Shown: positions 1 through 5,903 of the stretch, piece by piece | Position numbering within the stretch: the first letter of the stretch is position 1 | How the letters are laid out: each line of letters starts with the position of its first letter | DNA from: JAFGVL01 sp031553685 | GTDB lineage: Bacteria; Bacteroidota; Bacteroidia; Bacteroidales; Paludibacteraceae | DNA length: 5,991 nucleotides | Direction of reading: 5' to 3' | NCBI GenBank assembly: GCA_031553685.1 | Contig: JAVBLE010000027.1 | Location: 1 to 5,991, forward strand | Translations under genes and position numbers: made by a program | The notes under the pieces: model-generated | What the model was told of the DNA's origin: nothing | What the model saw: the letters and a program-made list of their open reading frames with translations, nothing else | Databases searched by the model: none

Positions 1-10
1 TTATTTTATC

Positions 11-90
11 ACCCCAAACCTCTAAAGGGGCTTCTGGCAGATACAAACAGCTCGAATTAAGCCAAAGTCCCCTTCAGGGGATTTAGGGGT
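11..90. repeat. Imperfect inverted-repeat element, possibly MITE-like or REP-like
   Basis: The left arm (11-33, beginning ACCCCAAACC and ending AAAGGGGCTT) is close to the reverse complement of the right arm (65-90, AAGTCCCCTTC...TTTAGGGGT). The similarity runs a little further inward, with GGC at 36-38 matching GCC at 61-63. The right arm also holds its own small dyad, CCCC TTCA GGGG (69-80). About 30 bases separate the arms and no ORF lies between them. Arms rich in CCCCTAAA/TTTAGGGG are, from memory, common in intergenic repeats of Bacteroidota; this was not checked against a database. It lies downstream of the thioredoxin-like gene and may fold when transcribed from either side. Confidence 0.55.
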
Positions 91-140
91 AATAAAGAAC
101 TGATTTTTAACTCCATAATCACTTATTCGATATAATCTCT

Positions 141-196
141 ATTGAAAATAAATAAATTAAATGAAAAGTAAAGTGTTTTTCAAATTTATTTTCAAT
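141..196 (-). terminator. AT-rich dyad, possible terminator of the thioredoxin-like gene
   Basis: A perfect 13-base inverted repeat, ATTGAAAATAAAT (141-153) and ATTTATTTTCAAT (184-196), overlaps the first base of the stop codon of the minus-strand gene. Inside it lies a second dyad, TGAAAA (162-167) and TTTTCA (177-182). In the minus-strand transcript this gives a nested hairpin right after the coding region. The stem is nearly all A/T and no clean U-run follows, so it is not a classical intrinsic terminator. It could instead protect the 3' end. Confidence 0.4.
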
Positions 197-1611
197 TATT
201 TAAGTTCATTTTGTAAAATCATTTCCAAAGTCTTTTCATCTATTTTTTTAGCAATGATTTTTTTATCCTTATCAAGTAAGAATACTCCCGGAGTAGTCGA
301 AACATCAAAAAACTGCCAATAATACGATTCGCGCATAGGATCCCAAGCATTAATCCAGTCGTTAAGTTTATGGGCATCCAAAAATTCGGTCCATTCCTTT
401 TTGTCCACCAAATTATATATGCAAATCACCTGAAAACCTTTGTCCTTATACTTTTCATACACCTCATGGATTAATGGAGTTGTATGTTTACAATGCCCAC
501 ACGAAGGTTCGAAGAAATAAAGCAAAGTTATCGGAGCTTTCACATCAAAAAGGTTGAATCTTGTGCCGTCATATTTGGTCAGTGCCAAATTGGCAGCCGT
601 CATTCCAATCAAGTTGTAGCGAATCTTCTTCACCTCCGACGAAATATTTTTCATCAAAGTAGAATCAGCCCAAAAAGCTTGTTTGGGAGTCGAAAAATAA
701 TACTTGTCGGCAAGCGTTACCAACAATTTATCCATGCCCATCACCTTACTCTGTACTGAAAGGTTCATCATATAATTCGTCATCAATTCAAAACAGATCG
801 AATCTTTTTTACTCCTCTCAATCAGGTTGATAGCCTCAGGAATAATACTGTCAGGTATCTGGAACAGTATTTTCCCGGTAAATTCATCCAAACTTCTGTT
901 CAATATATTAAGCCTCCACGAACGGCGATCTCCCAAATCAAAATTATCCCAATAATGATTTTTAGCATATTGATAACGGGCTATAGCTAAATTTTTATCA
1001 TTCGGGTCGCCGCCAATCAATTCTTTCGGATATTGCGGTGTAATCAGCGTTTTGACAAACAGTCCGAATATTTGCCCTTTATATTGTGCAGCCAAAGACT
1101 TTTGATACCCTTGTACTTCTTCATCCAGCTTTTTCATCTTCTCTTTTACAATATCTTCTTTGGTAGCATCACCTTTAGCCGCCTCTATTTCCTCTATTAA
1201 TGCTTTCTGTTGCTTTTGTTTTTGCATCATATAATTAGCATACGATTCGAAAGCCTCAGTTTGGGGAGCTCCGGCAGCAATAAATTTCTTTTCAGCAGAT
1301 GTCGTGTCAATTCTAACCGTTATTTTTTGCTCCGCGCCTACCAGCATTTCATAATAACGGCTTGGCGAAAAATAAACCAGATACAAACCCTCATCCAAAG
1401 CCTTTTTCTTTGTCAAAACGCCTTTCCCTTTCGAGTTTAAGTTCGTCGAATCAACCTTGTAAACTTTTCCATTAAAATAACCCGCCAAAAACACAGGCTC
1501 ACCAGCCGATTGAGGAGCAGTAATGTCAATGGCGTAACCATTGTCGGTTTTTGCCTGTACAAATGCGATTAAAACAAATAAACAAGTGAAAATAAATCCA
1601 ATTCTTCTCAT
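196..1611 (-). CDS. Exported thioredoxin-like protein (DUF4369/DUF5106-type, TlpA-like C-terminus)
   Basis: The 471-residue product starts with a Sec signal peptide: basic MRRIG, a hydrophobic stretch, and a likely cleavage site after FVQA (residue 20). Residues about 25-115 look like the beta-rich DUF4369 region. Residues 128-178 are Lys/Glu/Gln-rich and probably helical or coiled coil. The middle, to about 335, resembles DUF5106. Residues 345-471 are a thioredoxin fold with FFEPSCGHC, active-site cysteines 371 and 374, and a cis-proline in STTPG (Pro441). Proteins of this layout are common in Bacteroidota and are thought to act as periplasmic or envelope thiol-disulfide oxidoreductases; the substrate is unknown. 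Cys10 sits inside the hydrophobic core without a lipobox, so a soluble periplasmic protein is more likely than a lipoprotein. The ATG at 1611 is chosen because the signal peptide begins there. No Dsb or cytochrome-maturation partner is visible nearby. Confidence 0.9.
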   Translation of the reverse strand: MRRIGFIFTCLFVLIAFVQAKTDNGYAIDITAPQSAGEPVFLAGYFNGKVYKVDSTNLNSKGKGVLTKKKALDEGLYLVYFSPSRYYEMLVGAEQKITVRIDTTSAEKKFIAAGAPQTEAFESYANYMMQKQKQQKALIEEIEAAKGDATKEDIVKEKMKKLDEEVQGYQKSLAAQYKGQIFGLFVKTLITPQYPKELIGGDPNDKNLAIARYQYAKNHYWDNFDLGDRRSWRLNILNRSLDEFTGKILFQIPDSIIPEAINLIERSKKDSICFELMTNYMMNLSVQSKVMGMDKLLVTLADKYYFSTPKQAFWADSTLMKNISSEVKKIRYNLIGMTAANLALTKYDGTRFNLFDVKAPITLLYFFEPSCGHCKHTTPLIHEVYEKYKDKGFQVICIYNLVDKKEWTEFLDAHKLNDWINAWDPMRESYYWQFFDVSTTPGVFLLDKDKKIIAKKIDEKTLEMILQNELK

Positions 1612-1630
1612 AAATCGTTAAATAAAAAAT

Positions 1631-1638
1631 CAAACATT
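1631..1638 (-). promoter_or_regulatory. Candidate -7 box for the thioredoxin-like gene
   Basis: On the minus strand this reads AATGTTTG, one mismatch from the Bacteroidota -7 consensus TAnnTTTG. It lies 20 bases before the start codon, so the leader would be about a dozen bases. I see no convincing -33 TTTG. If real, the gene can be transcribed independently of the debranching enzyme upstream. Confidence 0.3.
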
Positions 1639-1696
1639 AAATATCATTAGGGTGTGTCTACCCTTCCGGACTGGTTAGTACGCCGTTTTTACTGTG

Positions 1697-1743
1697 AAAA
1701 AACAATTCCGGTTTTCAACAATAATAATGCCAAGCCGAAAACC
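1697..1743 (-). terminator. Possible terminator after the debranching-enzyme gene
   Basis: Just past the stop codon, the minus strand can form a 7-base-pair stem, GGTTTTC with GAAAACC (plus-strand 1737-1743 and 1710-1716), around a 20-base loop. A run of six U residues (plus-strand A at 1697-1702) follows seven bases later. The large loop and offset U-run make this weaker than a textbook terminator. It fits separate transcription of the two minus-strand genes, which are 134 bases apart. Confidence 0.35.
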
Positions 1744-1745
1744 AT

Positions 1746-3698
1746 TTATTCTTTTTTAGCACAATGCTCCTCAAAATCTTTCAATAACTTCAGCGTACGC
1801 AAAATCTCAGCCACATTCATCGCAAACGAAATAGCCCCATGCCCTTTAAACGGTGGATTTCCATCAAAAAGTTCATTAAGCGTCCCGATACAAAGTTCAC
1901 TCATTTCGCTCTCAAAACCAATGGTCATTCGTTCCAAAAACGACAATCCGCTTTGACGATGGATTTTCAGATATGCTTCCGCAAAAGCCCCAATAAGCCA
2001 TGGCCATACCGTACCGTTGTGATAAGCATAGCTTCGCTCAATTTCGTTGCCATAATATCCGGCTTGATAATAGCCACTTTTCGGGCTAAGTGTACGCAAA
2101 CCTTTCGGAGTAAGCAATTCGCGCGTTACAATATCAAGAACCGACTTCTGCTGCGCCTTTTCAAGAGGCGAAAAAGCCAGCGACACTGCAAAAATCATAT
2201 TCGGGCGCACCTCTTTATCCCTGAAATCACCATCCACGCAATCATATAAATAATTGCCATTCCAAAATATTTGCACAAATGCCTTTCGAGCCGTTTCAGC
2301 CTGATAGTCAAGAGTGTCAGCCGCAAATTCGTCATGAGTACGCATAATAGCAGCACCAAACTTCAAAGCATTGTACCACAAAGCGTTTATTTCCACCAAA
2401 TAACCACTGCGCGGGTTCGTCGGGCGACCAAGAACAATCCCGTTCATCCAGCTTGCAGGGCTATTGTAGCCATTGGTATAAAGCAGTCCGTTGTCGTGCA
2501 AAAACAAATTAGAATGCTTTTGCTTCCGGATAAAAGAAAATATTTTACCTGTAATTTGTCCATAGCGTTCGGCGGCATTCTCAATCGAATCGTATGCAGC
2601 ATATTGCTGTATCGCCCACAAAAACCACAACAATGTATCCGGTTTTTCTATCTCATTTATCTGTGAAGTATTTGGCTTTCCGGTTATAAAGTCTTCGATA
2701 GCCTGCACCGCAGTGCCCATTATCTTTTCGAATAAATCCACATTTCCGGTAGATAAAGTGATGCCCGGAAGCGCAATAAATTGATCGCGTGCACGGCACT
2801 TAAACCACGGATAACCAGCCATCAGGTAATGCCCGCAGTCAATCTTATTATAAAACTGTTGTCCGGCATTTTTCAGGCAATGATAAAAATCGAGGCGCGA
2901 AGTCCGTTTCGTAATCTCATCCTCATACATTGATTTAAGTTTTGTCGATTTGCTTTCGGTTGTCCCTGCCGAAAAAATAATGCTTTCGCCTTTTTTCATC
3001 GGAAATTCAAAATATCCGGGCACAAACAAATCTTCTTTGAAACCGTAACCCCGTTCTTGTTCCCTGAAATATTCAATTCCCTTGTACCAATCGGGGTTTG
3101 AAACAAAATCGACCTTTTTAGAAAATTGCATGTTCAAGGATGGATAATCTTTGTACAAGCACATCGAAATTCCATTGTCAATTTCCGTATAATCGCGGTT
3201 TATCATATTGTTTTCAACACAAAGCACATTTACACTGCGGAATGCCAGGAACGGTTTTAACCGGATTATAGTAGGCGAATGCGATTCGATCAAAGTATAT
3301 TTTATTAAAATGCGGTTTTCGTGCGAAATAAAAACACGCTCTTTCGACAAAATAACACCACCCACACGGTAAGTCGTCTTAGCCACCGTTTCGATATTGA
3401 ATTCGCGAATGTATGTATGCCCTTTGGGCGAGTAATGGTCGCCCTCATACTTGTGTATACCCATTTCAAACTCGGCACCATGTTGGATTACCGTTTCGTC
3501 GAGCGATGACAATAAAACATGGTTTTCGTGGTCGAACTCCGGAATTGGCACCACCAGCAATCCGTGGTATTTTCGCGTGTTGCAGTCGATAATGGTAGTT
3601 GCGCTGTATGCTCCCGACCGGTTGGTGCGAAGCATTTCCTTAGTCAGCGATTTTTCCAGATTAACCAACAGGTTCTTGTCAAATTTTAAGTAACTCAT
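1746..3698 (-). CDS. Glycogen debranching enzyme, amylo-alpha-1,6-glucosidase (GDE, GH133-like)
   Basis: The 650-residue product has the two-part layout of stand-alone bacterial/archaeal GDE proteins and is about full length. The N-terminal domain (about 15-245) contains the family signature RSGAYSATT...NTRKYHGLLV (28-49). The C-terminal (alpha/alpha)6 domain (about 275-640) contains AGYPWF (294-299), ARDQFIALPGITL (303-315, conserved Asp305), EINALWYNAL (436-445), TPKGLRTLSP (530-539), YHNGTVWPW (559-567) and LNELFDG (607-613, with Glu609 a candidate catalytic acid or base). The expected reaction is hydrolysis of alpha-1,6 linkages in glycogen or limit dextrins in the cytoplasm; there is no signal peptide. 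SWMNG (416-420) sits where I recall WMD in many relatives. The ATG at 3698 is supported by family-like sequence from the first residues. No other glycogen gene is in the window; it is divergent from the lipoprotein gene. Confidence 0.92.
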   Translation of the reverse strand: MSYLKFDKNLLVNLEKSLTKEMLRTNRSGAYSATTIIDCNTRKYHGLLVVPIPEFDHENHVLLSSLDETVIQHGAEFEMGIHKYEGDHYSPKGHTYIREFNIETVAKTTYRVGGVILSKERVFISHENRILIKYTLIESHSPTIIRLKPFLAFRSVNVLCVENNMINRDYTEIDNGISMCLYKDYPSLNMQFSKKVDFVSNPDWYKGIEYFREQERGYGFKEDLFVPGYFEFPMKKGESIIFSAGTTESKSTKLKSMYEDEITKRTSRLDFYHCLKNAGQQFYNKIDCGHYLMAGYPWFKCRARDQFIALPGITLSTGNVDLFEKIMGTAVQAIEDFITGKPNTSQINEIEKPDTLLWFLWAIQQYAAYDSIENAAERYGQITGKIFSFIRKQKHSNLFLHDNGLLYTNGYNSPASWMNGIVLGRPTNPRSGYLVEINALWYNALKFGAAIMRTHDEFAADTLDYQAETARKAFVQIFWNGNYLYDCVDGDFRDKEVRPNMIFAVSLAFSPLEKAQQKSVLDIVTRELLTPKGLRTLSPKSGYYQAGYYGNEIERSYAYHNGTVWPWLIGAFAEAYLKIHRQSGLSFLERMTIGFESEMSELCIGTLNELFDGNPPFKGHGAISFAMNVAEILRTLKLLKDFEEHCAKKE

Positions 3699-3743
3699 AC
3701 AATCAGATGATTAATGGTTGATATGTTTCACAGAAAATGTTCC

Positions 3744-3751
3744 GAAAGATA
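3744..3751 (-). promoter_or_regulatory. Candidate -7 box for the debranching-enzyme gene
   Basis: The minus strand reads TATCTTTC, one mismatch from TAnnTTTG, 46 bases ahead of the start codon. The predicted leader is roughly 40 bases. No clear -33 element is visible, so the call rests on a single motif in an AT-rich spacer. Confidence 0.35.
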
Positions 3752-3754
3752 AAT

Positions 3755-3802
3755 AATATTTCATTTGTAATAAAATAAATATTTTAACAGGAATGAAATA
3801 TT
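3755..3802. repeat. Nested AT-rich dyad in the divergent intergenic region
   Basis: A perfect 11-base inverted repeat, AATATTTCATT (3755-3765) and AATGAAATATT (3792-3802), encloses a second one, TAAAAT (3771-3776) and ATTTTA (3781-3786). It sits between the divergent debranching-enzyme and lipoprotein genes and beside both predicted promoters. It may be a regulator-binding region or only a consequence of AT-richness. Confidence 0.4.
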
Positions 3803-3809
3803 GCAATAT
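3798..3809. promoter_or_regulatory. Perfect 12-base palindrome, candidate operator
   Basis: ATATTGCAATAT is an exact palindrome with no spacer. It overlaps the right arm of the larger dyad and lies about 50 bases upstream of the lipoprotein -7 box and just beyond the -7 box of the opposite gene. The position suits a dimeric regulator acting on both genes, but no regulator is known and none is encoded in the window. Confidence 0.3.
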
Positions 3810-3861
3810 ATGTTTGTATTTCAATGTTTTGCTCGTTTAGCATATTTGACAGTAAATGTAT

Positions 3862-3869
3862 TATCTTTG
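3862..3869 (+). promoter_or_regulatory. Bacteroidota-type -7 box for the lipoprotein gene
   Basis: TATCTTTG matches TAnnTTTG exactly and ends 19 bases before the ATG at 3889, implying a leader of only about 10-15 bases. The nearest TTTG (3845-3848) is too close to be a standard -33 element; TTTA at 3836-3839 has better spacing. The exact -7 match and position make this the best promoter in the window. Confidence 0.6.
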
Positions 3870-3888
3870 CTAAAAAATACATTTGAAT

Positions 3889-4383
3889 ATGAGAAAAATA
3901 TTTTTCTTCCTGTTGCCGGTTATTTTGTTTATGAGCTGTCGTACCTCAAAAGAGCTTACTTCTCCACAACCGATGGATAAAAATGCAAAAGATATACCTT
4001 ATACAATATTAAAAGGATATTTTTTAAGAAATACGCATATACATAAAGCCGGAGACGATGCGGAACTTTTGCTGGTAGATAATAAAGCGGCAATGGACGA
4101 TTTGCTTGGCGTTGCCAAAACGATGAGCAATACAATTGACACACCTGATTTTTCGAAAAATACAGTCGGGATCGTTATTTGCCGTCCAACCAATATGAAG
4201 ACAAAAATTGAGCTGAATTATGTGAAATCGTCAGAGAAAAACTTGTATATCTCTGCTGATGTCAGCCGGTATGAAGAACAATCATTTTTGGCGGCTCCGA
4301 TACTTGTATTTCAGTTCCCGCGCCAAGAGGGCAGAACACTTAATGCAACTGTCATTACCAATACAATAGGTGAAAATAAATAG
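3889..4383 (+). CDS. Small predicted lipoprotein of unknown function
   Basis: The 164-residue product begins MRKIFFFLLPVILFMSC, a type II signal peptide with lipobox FMSC, so Cys17 is the likely lipidated residue and the mature protein should be anchored to an envelope membrane. The rest is a hydrophilic domain of about 145 residues with alternating beta-like segments: an acidic DDAELLLVDN stretch, then DTPDFSKNTVGIVIC, then ELNYVKSSEKNLYISADV, and a closing AAPILVFQFP. The 'DFSK...' step followed by two beta strands is loosely reminiscent of the PrcB-like domain, but this is a weak guess from memory. I chose the ATG at 3889 over an in-frame TTG at 3883, which would add only two residues and leave a shorter leader. 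The gene is transcribed alone, divergent from the debranching enzyme, and its TAG stop directly abuts the stop of mnmA. Confidence 0.85.
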   Translation: MRKIFFFLLPVILFMSCRTSKELTSPQPMDKNAKDIPYTILKGYFLRNTHIHKAGDDAELLLVDNKAAMDDLLGVAKTMSNTIDTPDFSKNTVGIVICRPTNMKTKIELNYVKSSEKNLYISADVSRYEEQSFLAAPILVFQFPRQEGRTLNATVITNTIGENK

Positions 4384-4391
4384 TTATTTTC
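4372..4391. terminator. Hairpin spanning two abutting convergent stop codons
   Basis: GAAAATAA (4372-4379) and TTATTTTC (4384-4391) form a perfect 8-base-pair stem around a 4-base loop containing the lipoprotein TAG stop. The dyad lies in the last codons of both convergent genes and would form in either transcript. It is almost all A/T, with no strong U-run after it, so its terminator activity is uncertain. No other terminator can fit between the genes because the spacer is zero bases. Confidence 0.4.
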
Positions 4392-5463
4392 CAATGATTT
4401 CGCCACTTCCCAAGCAAATTTCCGCTTTCGTGTCGTAAATCACGCCAAACTGTCCGGCAGCAATGCCTTGTTGCTTTTCGGCAGCGCGAATACGGTAAAT
4501 ATCGCCGATTTTCTGGAGCGTGCCGGCAGTAAAATCCGGCGTGTGGCGTATCTTAAACAGGCAATCGACCGTTTCGCCCTGTTCCACAGCCGAAAGCGTG
4601 TAAGCATCGGTTATATAATCAAAACCTTTGAGGTTAATTACATTTCCGTATTGCGTTTCGGGGTCGTAGCCTTGCGATACATATATTATATTCTCATCCA
4701 CATCTTTTTTTACCACAAACCAAGGTCCGCCACTTAAGCCAAGCCCTTTGCGCTGTCCGATGGTGTGAAACCAAAAACCATTGTGTCCGCCCAATATTTT
4801 GCCGGTTTCAAACTCTATAATTTTGCCTTTCCGCTCGCCCAGGTATCTTTTTATAAAATCATTATAGTGTACTTTCCCAAGGAAACAAATGCCTTGACTG
4901 TCTTTGCGTGCCGCCGACGGAAGTTTTGCTCTTACGGCAATTTCGCGCACTTCGCTTTTGGGCAAATGTCCGATGGGGAACATAGAACGGCTTATTTGCA
5001 ACCCGTTCATTTGTGCGAGGAAATAAGTTTGGTCTTTTACCTTGTCGGCAGAGGTCGAAAGGTAGGTTTTATTGCCGATTTCGGTAGTTGTAGCATAGTG
5101 TCCGGTAGCAATTTTGTCAAAATCCTTTCCCCAATTCTGATCAAAATAACCGAACTTAATCAGTTTGTTGCACATCATGTCCGGGTTGGGGGTAAGTCCG
5201 CGTTTTACAGCCTCGATGGTGTAGGCAACCACATTGTCCCAATATTCTTTGTGCAGCGACACCATTTCAACTTTTAATCTATAGTGCCGCCCAAGCCAGT
5301 TTACAATGGTCATATCGTCTTCGGCAGGGCAGTCGATGTAACCATGTTCATCCTCCATGCCGATTTTTATGTAAAAAATAGTTGGGTTGTAGCCTTGTTC
5401 TTTTAGCAAATGTACTGCTACCGAACTGTCTACACCTCCCGAAACTAATGCTGCTATATTCAT
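4384..5463 (-). CDS. mnmA: tRNA-specific 2-thiouridylase MnmA
   Basis: The 359-residue product has all main MnmA signatures. The ATP pyrophosphatase loop SGGVDSS is at residues 8-14. The first catalytic cysteine is Cys98 in TPNPDMMCNK (91-100), matching E. coli Cys102. IATGHYA (118-124) and KDQTYFLA (143-150) follow. The second catalytic cysteine is Cys193 in KDSQGICFLG (187-196), matching E. coli Cys199. TIGQRKGLGL and the C-terminal beta-barrel with CLGSGEII complete it. MnmA activates U34 of Lys, Glu and Gln tRNAs with ATP and transfers sulfur to make 2-thiouridine in the cytoplasm. The length is normal and no key residue is missing. The ATG at 5463 is right because the P-loop starts seven residues later. 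It is convergent with the lipoprotein gene. Bacteroidota often carry two mnmA paralogues, so this may be one of a pair. Confidence 0.96.
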   Translation of the reverse strand: MNIAALVSGGVDSSVAVHLLKEQGYNPTIFYIKIGMEDEHGYIDCPAEDDMTIVNWLGRHYRLKVEMVSLHKEYWDNVVAYTIEAVKRGLTPNPDMMCNKLIKFGYFDQNWGKDFDKIATGHYATTTEIGNKTYLSTSADKVKDQTYFLAQMNGLQISRSMFPIGHLPKSEVREIAVRAKLPSAARKDSQGICFLGKVHYNDFIKRYLGERKGKIIEFETGKILGGHNGFWFHTIGQRKGLGLSGGPWFVVKKDVDENIIYVSQGYDPETQYGNVINLKGFDYITDAYTLSAVEQGETVDCLFKIRHTPDFTAGTLQKIGDIYRIRAAEKQQGIAAGQFGVIYDTKAEICLGSGEIIGK

Positions 5464-5511
5464 CTTAAAGAGTAAAATAGATTATGGAAATGAAGTTAGT
5501 GTTTGTTTTTT

Positions 5512-5519
5512 TATCTTTG
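5512..5519 (+). promoter_or_regulatory. Perfect TAnnTTTG box facing away from mnmA
   Basis: TATCTTTG is identical to the box before the lipoprotein gene. It lies on the plus strand, pointing into the region that holds the 14-codon ORF at 5554. A well-placed -33 TTTG is absent. If active it would give a transcript running against the mnmA leader. Confidence 0.35.
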
Positions 5520-5553
5520 ATGTAATTTTTGAAGATTTGCAGTTAAATAAAGA

Positions 5554-5598
5554 ATGGATAATTCTGTGTTTGAGCTAAAAATTACACCTTACACTTAA
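5554..5598 (+). pseudogene. 14-codon ORF, possible remnant of a gene start
   Basis: An ATG at 5554 opens a reading frame for MDNSVFELKITPYT, then stops at TAA (5596-5598). It lies 34 bases after an exact -7 box and follows an AT-rich leader like those of real Bacteroidota genes. The peptide reads like the ordinary N-terminus of a cytoplasmic protein, which suggests a truncated gene whose remainder was lost or displaced by the repeats downstream. It could equally be a chance ORF or a leader peptide; no homology was tested. Confidence 0.2.
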
Positions 5599-5607
5599 AA
5601 GTAAAGA

Positions 5608-5615
5608 CAAAGGTA
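5608..5615 (-). promoter_or_regulatory. Candidate mnmA promoter, -7 box
   Basis: The minus strand reads TACCTTTG, an exact TAnnTTTG match, and is the best such box ahead of mnmA. The start codon is 145 bases downstream, so the mnmA leader would be about 140 bases, long for this window. No convincing -33 motif precedes it. No riboswitch class was recognised in the leader. Confidence 0.4.
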
Positions 5616-5656
5616 ATTAAAAAACTTTCAGAATTATCTCTTTTACTATTGTTGTC

Positions 5657-5720
5657 ATTGCGGCACTGAACCACCGGTCAGTGACCATCGGGAACTAATC
5701 AAGTTCAGCAGACCCGCAAT
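5657..5720. repeat. Structured intergenic element with nested stems
   Basis: Outer arms ATTGCGG (5657-5663) and CCGCAAT (5714-5720) are perfect complements. Inside are two hairpins, CACTGA/TCAGTG (5664-5669, 5678-5683) and GAACT/AGTTC (5692-5696, 5702-5706), giving a three-way-junction fold. An alternative pairing, CTGAAC (5666-5671) with GTTCAG (5703-5708), would extend the outer stem instead. It is GC-richer than its surroundings. Most likely a palindromic intergenic repeat; a small structured RNA is possible but unsupported. Confidence 0.45.
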
Positions 5721-5750
5721 CGCATAATAACTATTAATTGCTTTATGGGC

Positions 5751-5824
5751 GATACCGCGTCATACTTCGACTTCGCTCAGCAACCGAGCGAAGCCGAAGT
5801 ACAGCAACCGAGCGCGGTATGACG
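5751..5824. repeat. REP-like palindromic element
   Basis: A long hairpin pairs TACTTCGACTTCGCTC (5763-5778) with GAGCGAAGCCGAAGTA (5786-5801), 15 of 16 positions matching, around the loop AGCAACC. Outer dyads ATACCGCG (5752-5759) / CGCGGTAT (5813-5820) and CGTCATAC (5758-5765) / GTATGACG (5817-5824) frame it and overlap each other. The 13-base word CAGCAACCGAGCG occurs twice (5778-5790, 5802-5814), 24 bases apart. Repeats built on CTTCGACTTCGCTCAG are, from memory, widespread in Bacteroidota spacers; RAYT-type transposases move such elements elsewhere, but none is encoded here. Confidence 0.7.
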
Positions 5825-5903
5825 AATCCTTTTTTTAAGAGTAAAAGGGATAAGTATGTGATAAAAATTAGTTTACATTATTTGTCTGATGATAGAGAGT
5901 ATT

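Noticed and set aside
484..759. Plus-strand ORF inside the thioredoxin-like gene
   Set aside because: It is antisense to a gene with clear signal peptide and CGHC motif, and its translation shows no domain-like pattern.
1650..1663. GGGTGTGTC as an insertion-sequence end
   Set aside because: The word resembles termini of some insertion sequences, but no partner repeat or transposase is nearby; the GGGT/ACCC dyad is too short to call.
1654..2249. Overlapping plus-strand ORFs at the 3' end of the debranching-enzyme gene
   Set aside because: They mirror conserved minus-strand coding sequence, are rich in Lys/Phe/Ser/Arg without motifs, and have no promoter box.
3883..3888. TTG at 3883 as start of the lipoprotein gene
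   Set aside because: It adds only Met-Asn before a good ATG and gives no better signal peptide or ribosome site.
142..4380. Recurrent TGAAAATAAAT words (near 142, 184 on the other strand, 1587 and 4371)
   Set aside because: Low-complexity AT-rich words are expected by chance here, and the copies lie in unrelated coding and non-coding contexts.
4468..5277. Plus-strand ORFs of 89 and 170 residues opposite mnmA
   Set aside because: The MnmA motifs fix the true frame on the minus strand; the opposite frames look like shadow translations.
5657..5720. tRNA-like cloverleaf
   Set aside because: There is a 7-base outer stem, but no T-loop GTTCRA signature in place, no D-loop GG, no anticodon arm of the right geometry and the element is too short.
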